Assembly (NCBI RefSeq): GCF_040954835.1 | Contig: NC_090709.1 | Span: 44,834,490-44,898,489, forward strand | DNA length: 64,000 nt | From: Lepisosteus oculatus | Taxonomy: Eukaryota > Chordata > Actinopteri > Semionotiformes > Lepisosteidae | Direction: 5' to 3' | Shown here: positions 58,240-64,000 of the stretch, one piece after another | Layout: each line of letters begins with the position of its first letter | Numbering within the stretch: position 1 is the first letter of the stretch | Made by a program: the position numbers and the translations under genes | The notes under the pieces: model-generated | Told to the model about the DNA's origin: nothing | The model's database searches: none | What the model saw: only the letters and a program-made list of their open reading frames with translations

Positions 58240-59465
58240 CACAGAGCGCAGGGTGAGTGCCCCCTGCTGGCCCCACTGAGAGGTTGTATCCCACCTCCTC
58301 CGCTCTCTGCGAAAAGCAGTATCTTCAGGCCCTGACATCCCACCCCTGCCACTCTCTGCGTAAATAAGTATCGTCAGGCCCTGACATCCCACCCCCGCCA
58401 CTGTCTACGTAAAGTAGTATCGTCAGGGCCTGACATCCCACTCCCGCCACTCTCTGTGTAAAGTAGTGTCATATGGCCCTGACACCAATCCCTCCACTCT
58501 CTGCATAAAGCAGTGTCTTATGGCCCTGAAACCCTCCCCTCCACTCTCTGCATAAAGCAGTGTTGTCAAGCCCTGACATCCCTCCCCCACCACTCTCTGC
58601 GTAAAGCACTGCCGTATAACCCTGACACCCACCCCTCCACACTCTGCGTTAAGCTGTGTTGTCAGGCCCTGATATCCCACCCCCGCCACTCTCTGTGTAA
58701 AGCAGTGTCATATGGCCCTGACATCCCACCCCCACCACTCTCTGTGTAAAGCACTGCTGTATGGCCCTGACATCACACCGCCACCACTCTCTGCGGAAAG
58801 CACTGTCATATAGCCCTGACACCCACCCCTCCATTTTTTGCATAAAGCAGTGTCGTCAAGCCCTGCCATTCTCTGCGTAAAGAAGTGTCGTATGGCCCTG
58901 AAATCCCACCCCCACCACTAACTGTGTAAAGTAGTATCGTCAGGCCCTGACATCCCACCCCTGCCACTCCCTGCGTAAAGAAGTGTCATATGGCCCTGAC
59001 ATCACACCCCCACCACTCTCTGTCGAAAGCACTGTCGTATAGCCCTGACATCCCACCCCTCCACTCTCTGCATAAAGCAGTGTCGTCAAGCTCTGACATC
59101 CCACCCCCACCACTCTCTGTGTAAAGCAGTGTCATATGGCCCTGACATCCTAGCCCCGCCACTCTCTGTGTAAAGCAGTGTCATATGGCCCTGACATCCC
59201 ACCCCCACCACTCTCTGTGTAAAGCACTGTTGTATGGCCCTGACATCACACCCCCACCACTCTCTGCGGAAAGCACTGTCGTATAGCCTTGACACCCACC
59301 TCTCCACTCTCTGTGTAAAGCAGTGTCATCTAGCCCTGACATCCCACCCCCTCCACTCTCTGAATAAAGAAGTGTCGTATGGCCCTGACATCCCACCCCT
59401 CCACTCTCTGCGTAATACGGTATCGTCAGGCCTTGACATCCAACCCCCGCCACTCTCTGCGTAAA
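58240..59465. repeat. 49-bp minisatellite array (about 25 units)
   Basis: Unit of the type 'ccctgacatcccacccc' + 'caccactctctgtgtaaag' + 'cagtgtcatatgg'. Strongly strand-asymmetric (C-rich plus strand). Open frames on both strands are by-products of repetition. Confidence 0.95.
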
Positions 59466-60225
59466 GCAGACACGTTACAGACATTTACAACAAAGACATA
59501 TTATAAAATATTGACATATACTGTAGGCGGCTGGAGCATTATTGGGAGACAGACTCACTGTTCCTCAGGCTGTGACAGGAGATCACATACTGGGCTGCCA
59601 GATCAACTGAGTTCACTCCTCCCTCTCCCAGTAGGATTGGGACCCGTTGTGATTCTGGCAGGTGTGGGAACTCTGGGATTAGATTTCTGAATTTCGGGAA
59701 GAATGTTTCTCTAATCCCAGAGTATCTGTCACAGTGCAGTAGGAAGTGCACCTCTGTCTCTATTTCTCCCCGCTGGCAGTGGGAGCACAGCCTGTCCTCT
59801 CTGGGCAGCCAGGTCTGCCTGTGTCGCCCAGTTTCTATGGCCAGGTTGTGGTCACTGAGCCTGTACTTCGTCAGGGTCTGTTTCTGTTTGTTATTTTTTA
59901 TTTTGGTCAAATATTCAGCTAGTGTGTATTGTCTGTTTAAGGTTCTGTAGCATTCCAGTTTATGTTGTGTTTGTGTGTGTGTGTCCCAGTGTGTGAGATA
60001 TTGCTGTTTGATCTGTGCTGTGATGTGGTTGAGTCTGGGTTGTGGTGCTCTAGCAGTGCTGTCCTGAGGCTGGTTAGTGTCGGTGTCACTCACTGCGAGT
60101 GTGATCTCAGCAGAGTCTCTGTACTCTTGGGACACTTGACTCACCTGTCTCTCTCTTTCTCTCCCTGTGCTGTCCCTCTCCTGCCCCCTCTCTCCCTCCT
60201 CAGACTCCAGCTGGAGGAGGTCCAA
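59466..60225 (-). mobile_element. LINE C-terminal fragment
   Basis: A 228-codon minus-strand frame (59,539-60,225). Its middle and end resemble the C-terminal zinc-binding region found in fish LINE proteins: 'LTKYRLSDHNLAIETGRHRQ', then 'CSHC' and 'HFLLHC'. The N-terminal part is low-complexity and may not belong to the element. There is no reverse transcriptase here. The last 17 codons come from the 66-bp minisatellite sequence. The clade is uncertain. Confidence 0.65.
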
Positions 60226-60687
60226 TCACCACCTCCTGTGAGACAGAAGAAAAATAAGGTGGGTAATGCTCTGATCCTCTCTTTACATCTGTCCAGTGTC
60301 CAGTCAGTATCCAGTCAGTGTGTCTGTATGAACCCCTCTCTCTCTCTCAGTGCAGTGTTCATGTACTGGAGTGTCCAGTCAGTGTGTCTGTATGAACCCC
60401 TCTCTCTCTCAGTGCAGTGTTCATGTACTGGAGTGTCCAGTCATGTGTCTGTATGAACCCCTCTCTCTCTCTCAGTGCAGTGTTCATGTCCTGGAGTGTC
60501 CAGTCCGACTCTTAATGTGACTCTCCTGTCTCTGCTTCAGAAGCACTGGTGCGTCTTTTTAAAGTCCCTGAGCTGCGTGTCGGTGGAGACAGATGATCAG
60601 GACGAGCTGATGGAGGCGGCGGAGACCGTGGGTCAGGAGAGGAAGAGCGAGGGAGAGGAGGAGCAGGATGCCGGGAAGGACAAGTAG
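60203..60687 (+). CDS. Possible terminal exons of an unknown gene
   Basis: Two segments with good splice context. One is 60,203-60,258 (after 'ctccctcctcag', before 'gtgggtaa'); the other is 60,541-60,687 (after 'ctctgcttcag', ending in a stop). The frame agrees across them and would give a short lysine-rich then acidic tail ('KSEGEEEQDAGKDK'). The family is unknown and no upstream exon is found; the LINE fragment lies just before. Could be chance. Confidence 0.25.
60300..60495. repeat. Short tandem repeat of about 60 bp (three copies)
   Basis: Three copies of a 'gtgtctgtatgaacccctc' + CT run + 'agtgcagtgttcatgt' + 'ctggagtgtccagtc' unit. Confidence 0.9.
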
Positions 60688-60865
60688 AGGAAGAGGAGGT
60701 GCAGGTGAGCAGACAGGGGGGCGCCGCCCGGTCATGTCTGTGATTCAAGGAGGAGTCTCCTCTTGCTGTTTGATGTCATGGTGACGTCTGTGTCTGTGTC
60801 CCTCACACCTGCAATAACAATATTCTTTCCAGGTTCCTTTCCTGGTTCTGTGCCAGCTAAGATCT

Positions 60866-61330
60866 GGACTGGACTGGACTGGACTGGACTGGAGTGGAGC
60901 TGAGGGACGCCAGACTGGACTGCACTGAAGCTGAGGGGCCCCAGACTGAACTGGACAGGAGCTGAGGGACACCAGACTGGACTGGACTGGAGCCTAGGGA
61001 CACCAGACTGGACTGGACCGGAGCTGAGAGACACCAGACTGGACTGCACCGGAGCTGAGAGACACCAGACTGGACTGGACTGGAGCTGAGGGACCCCAGA
61101 CTGTGCTGGACCTAAGCTGAGGGACCCCAGTCTGGACTGAAGCTGAGAGACACCAGACTGTGCTGGACCGAAGCTGAGGGAACCCAGTCTGTGCTGGACC
61201 GAAGCTGAGGGACCCCAGTCTGGGCTGCACTGGAGCTGAGGGGCCCCAGACTGGACTGGACTGAAGCTGAGGGGCCCCAAACTGGACTGGACTGAAGCTG
61301 AGGGACCCCAGACCCCAGTCTGGACTGAAG
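60866..61330. repeat. Minisatellite of 'ggactgga(g)ctgaggga' type units
   Basis: Imperfect tandem units of about 30-45 bases mixing 'actggactggactgg', 'agctgagggacaccag' and 'ccagtctggactgaagc'. Open minus-strand frames are by-products. Confidence 0.9.
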
Positions 61331-61429
61331 CTTGTAATTTTTGTTCTTTTGTTAAGCATCAATAAATTTTTTTTTTTTAAATCTATTTAGCTTTTGGTTT
61401 TTTCCCTCCCCCCCCCCCCCAAGGCTGCT

Positions 61430-61868
61430 GCTGGGAGAGGTGTGAGTGGGGCCAGCAGGGGGCGCTCTCACCCTGTGGTCTGTGTGAGTCCTGATGCCCC
61501 AGTATAGTGACGGGGGACACTGGACTGTAAACAGGCGCCGTCCTTCGGATGGGAGGTCAAACCAAGGTCCTGACTCTCTGTGGTCATTAACAATCCCGGG
61601 GTGTCTCTGGAGAAGAGTAGGGGTGTTACCCCAGTGTCCTGGCCTGATTCCCCCCCTGGTCTTGACCCATCATGGCCTCCTAATCACCCCCCCCTCTCTG
61701 AACTGGCTCCATCCCTCTGCTCTCCTCCCCACTGAGAGCTGCTGTGTGCTGAGCGGACTGGAGCATCATCCAGGGGGGGCTGCACACTGGGGGGTCTGGA
61801 GGGGATCCCCCTGACCTGGGAAGAGCTCTGAGGGGAGGGTCCAGACTTATTAATTATTATTATTATTC
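61430..61868 (+). mobile_element. SINE-like dispersed repeat with ATT tail
   Basis: Runs from a 'gccagcagggggcgctct' block through 'atgccccagtatagtgacgg', 'ggtcctgactctctgtgg' and 'catcatggcctcctaatc' to an ATT repeat tail at about 61,845-61,868. The order is familiar from abundant fish repeats. Fragments occur at 46,588-46,635 and, inverted, at 58,195-58,270. No coding capacity. Confidence 0.65.
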
Positions 61869-62144
61869 GTCCTGCACTGGGCTCCTGTCCTGGCTGTGAG
61901 AGGGGGACTCTGTGATCAGTACAGATACTTATGACTGTATAATAATACACGATAGAAATGGAACACAGGGTAGCGCTGTAGTCTCTTCGAAACGTTTTGA
62001 ACTGCCAGAAGAAGTTTTCACAACCCGGACTCGTGAAGGTACAGGTCTTCTCCCATCGTCCGGAGCAAGGTGTATCGTGTCCTGGTGATTTCTCCCGTTT
62101 CGAACGGAGTCTAATGTCGCGTTTCTACTTTATTAGAGAGAGGC

Positions 62145-62352
62145 ACTGAACATCCTATGATGGACTGGTGTCCTGTCCAGGGTGTGTGAGTGTGTGTGTG
62201 TCCTGTGATGGACTGGTGTCCTGTCCAGGGTGTGTGAGGGTGTGTGTGTCCTGTGATGGACTGCTGTCCTGTCCAGGGTGTGTGAGTGTGTGTGTGTCCT
62301 GTGATGGACTGCTGTCCTGTCCAGGGTGTGTGTGTGTCCTGTGATGGACTGG
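62145..62352. repeat. 50-bp minisatellite (four to five units)
   Basis: Units of 'gtgatggactg(g/c)tgtcctg' + 'tccagggtgtgtgag' + GT run. A widely seen kind of fish minisatellite. Confidence 0.92.
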
Positions 62353-63320
62353 TGGATCACAATATTAATTCTCCTCCTTGATTCCCTCCTTCATCGCCAG
62401 AGTGAAAGCGGGACACGGCAGTAAAAGCTCAGCCCTGCGGGTGGTGGTCCTCTCGGCCACACGGGGGAGCTGTGGCCCCACGGGGGGGGTTATGTTCAAG
62501 TCTCGCTGGGAATCGCACCGACGCAGCGGAGTTCGTGAACGTCCCAGACAACAAGAAAACGAGAGAGAGAAAAAAGGTCGTTTTCGGGGTTCAAGAAGCA
62601 ACCCCGAGATTCAGGGAGTTTCCCCGCTGAGCTTACTCTGCCGAAAACACGCAGGTTTTATTTTTTTCCCGTGCCCCCCCACACACACACAGGCCGTTTC
62701 TGTAGCGTGAAGTTGTGTTTTTTTGCGCGGCGGTCGGTGAGGGGCGAAATTTTATTTATTTTTTTTCCCACGGTTTGAAACAGAAACGGCCGGGTGGTGT
62801 TGTAGAGAGGTCGACGTGCCTGGGTTTCCTCGTCTGCGAAGCCCGTTTTTTTTTTGGGGGGGGGGGGGTCGTGAGGTCCCACGCAGCGCTCGGAAAAGAA
62901 AATGGCGTTTCTTTTCCCCGCAGGACAGGGGGGACCCGTGTTTTTTGGAAGTGGCGTGGCCCGAAATTTCCGCCCTTGGGCGCTAGAGGGGGGTGGAGGT
63001 TGGTCTTTCTTTGACTTGGGGGTCGGGGGGGGTGCTACTTTCACTGAACCCCACCCCACGGAAACCCGTGTTGGACGTGGGGGTGCTGAATGCGCCCTCG
63101 ACGTGATTTTGTCTTTAAATTCAAGTGCAGCTTTTGTCACCCTTGGGCCGGAAACAGCTGGACCCGTTTCCCCTGCCTGTCCGAGGTGGCGACTACCGGG
63201 GTCGTACAGGGACACCCGGCTGGCCGCCGAGAGTTGGAAAAATAAAATGTCCGCCCCCCCAAAAAAAACAACCCCGAAAAATGGCGGCCATTTTTGTTTC
63301 GCGGCCGAGCCGTGAGCGCG
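62353..63320. other. GC-rich, CpG-rich region upstream of the last gene
   Basis: Homopolymer runs of G, C and T and many CpG dinucleotides. Overlapping frames on both strands are long only because of base composition. Likely a CpG island together with the following promoter. Confidence 0.6.
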
Positions 63321-63328
63321 TCGGGGGC

Positions 63329-63367
63329 TGACGTCACGGGGGCGTCACAATGAGCCGCCTGACGTCA
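63329..63367 (+). promoter_or_regulatory. Two perfect CRE sites in a CpG-island promoter
   Basis: TGACGTCA at 63,329-63,336 and again at 63,360-63,367, 31 bases apart, with a CGTCA half-site between them (63,343-63,347). GC-box-like 'ggggcggcgcc' follows. CREB/ATF proteins bind this palindrome. They lie about 130 bases before a candidate splice donor. Confidence 0.75.
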
Positions 63368-63419
63368 CAGAGCGGCGGATTCTAGCGGGGGGCGGCGCCG
63401 GAGCCCCGTGAGCTCAGAG

Positions 63420-63497
63420 GAGTGAAGAGAGAGGAGGAGGAAAGAACTATATAGCGCTTAATAAACAGAATCGCTCTTCAGTATCCCCGTGAAATCG
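63420..63497 (+). other. Candidate non-coding first exon
   Basis: Purine-rich sequence downstream of the CRE sites, ending in a consensus donor (CG|GTAAGT, with GT at 63,498-63,499). A 'tatata' lies at about 63,448, so the true start is uncertain. Confidence 0.45.
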
Positions 63498-63844
63498 GTA
63501 AGTCAGTCAAAAGCGCCGCTGGCAAGAAATAACAAAATAAGTGGAGAAATAAGTTGTTTTTTTTTTACCGTTACTCCACTCTTATGGGTGTGATCGTGCT
63601 GTAAAAAGATATTGAGAGGAGCTGCACCTCTACACAGAGGGTGGTGGGGGTGGGGAACAGGCCGCCCAGTCCGTGTGGTTGAAGCCGATACCCTGGCTTC
63701 TCTCCAGACACAGCTGGGTGAGCTCCTCCAGTCAGGACAGGGGGCTCTTCTGTACACAGAGGGGGGCGGGGGTGGGGAACAAGCCGCCCAGCGGTGTGGC
63801 TCCGCCCCCTCCCCTCCCCTCTGTGACTCTGCTTGTCTCGGCAG

Positions 63845-63914
63845 GACGATGGACCGACAGAGATGCCGCACGGCCGTGCGCGGTCGCAGCAGGACCCGGG
63901 CCCGGCGAGGCGTC
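63845..63914 (+). CDS. First coding exon of an unidentified gene leaving the window
   Basis: Acceptor 'gtctcggcag' precedes the exon and a consensus donor GTAAGT starts at 63,915. The first ATG (63,849) has a strong start context (A at -3, G at +4) and opens 22 arginine-rich codons. A second ATG at 63,863 in another frame gives 17 codons starting MPHGRARS. Which frame is used cannot be told without the next exon, which is outside the window. Function unknown. Confidence 0.45.
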
Positions 63915-64000
63915 GTAAGTCCTCCCCTCCCGCCCGCCGTCCAGCGTCCAGTGTCCAGCCCTCCTCCGACTGGCCTCTCCGCCCCCAGCAGCGCTCGCTG

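Noticed and set aside
54979-59465. CRISPR-like regular arrays
   Set aside because: Repeats are contiguous with no unique spacers, and the sequence is a eukaryotic genome.
62658-63315. 185- and 137-codon overlapping frames in the GC-rich end region
   Set aside because: They are driven by homopolymers and CpG richness, overlap on opposite strands, and show no domain.

Overview
This is eukaryotic, almost certainly ray-finned-fish DNA. It holds a spliced ZP3-type egg-coat gene, intron-containing nuclear tRNA genes, Tc1/mariner and L2-type elements of fish character, and fossil Ty3/gypsy pieces. Coding content is low. The window is dominated by tRNA genes, tRNA relics, transposons and several generations of local duplication.

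Region 1 (1-20,988) is one huge imperfect palindrome. The left arm (1-8,956, still running at the window edge) is the reverse complement of the right arm (10,705-20,988), around a spacer of about 1.75 kb that carries a tRNA-Ala gene. The arms hold paired tRNA-Ile(UAU), tRNA-Lys, tRNA-Thr and several decayed tRNAs, an L2 3' end and a gag-bearing Ty3/gypsy fossil. They differ by small substitutions and by a few clean events. The clearest is a whole Tc1 transposon with an intact 339-residue DD34E transposase, present only in the right arm; the left arm keeps the empty TA site.

Region 2 (21-42 kb) has a tRNA-Tyr relic, an LTR-like fossil repeat, and weaker further copies of the arm sequence at about 23.0-25.3 kb and 37.5-40.8 kb. 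It also has a broken Ty3/gypsy element with its 5' LTR (25.5-28.5 kb), a Tc1 relic split by an L2 LINE (32.6-35.4 kb), a sound tRNA-Arg(UCU) with intron, a LINE 3' end, relics of initiator tRNA-Met and tRNA-Ser, and a foldback element (41.6-42.1 kb).

Region 3 (42.6-45.2 kb) is the only clear host protein gene: a nine-exon ZP3-like gene with a TATA box, signal peptide and normal splice sites, but with an apparent two-base frameshift in exon 6.

Region 4 (46.8-54.5 kb) is a tandem tRNA array of two full units and a partial third, carrying tRNA-His, -Val(AAC), -Phe, -Asp, -Val(CAC) and a tRNA-Glu relic. Region 5 (54.6-62.4 kb) is an LTR-like fragment followed by minisatellites (units near 66, 49, 62, about 30-45 and 50 bp), a LINE C-terminal fragment and a SINE-like repeat. 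Region 6 (62.4-64 kb) is GC-rich and looks like a CpG-island promoter with two perfect CRE sites and the first exons of an unidentified gene that leaves the window.

No cellular pathway links these genes. The unifying theme is a tRNA-gene neighbourhood that has grown by inverted and tandem duplication, with transposon insertions and microhomology deletions that allow relative dating. All similarities were judged by eye; no search or fold was run.
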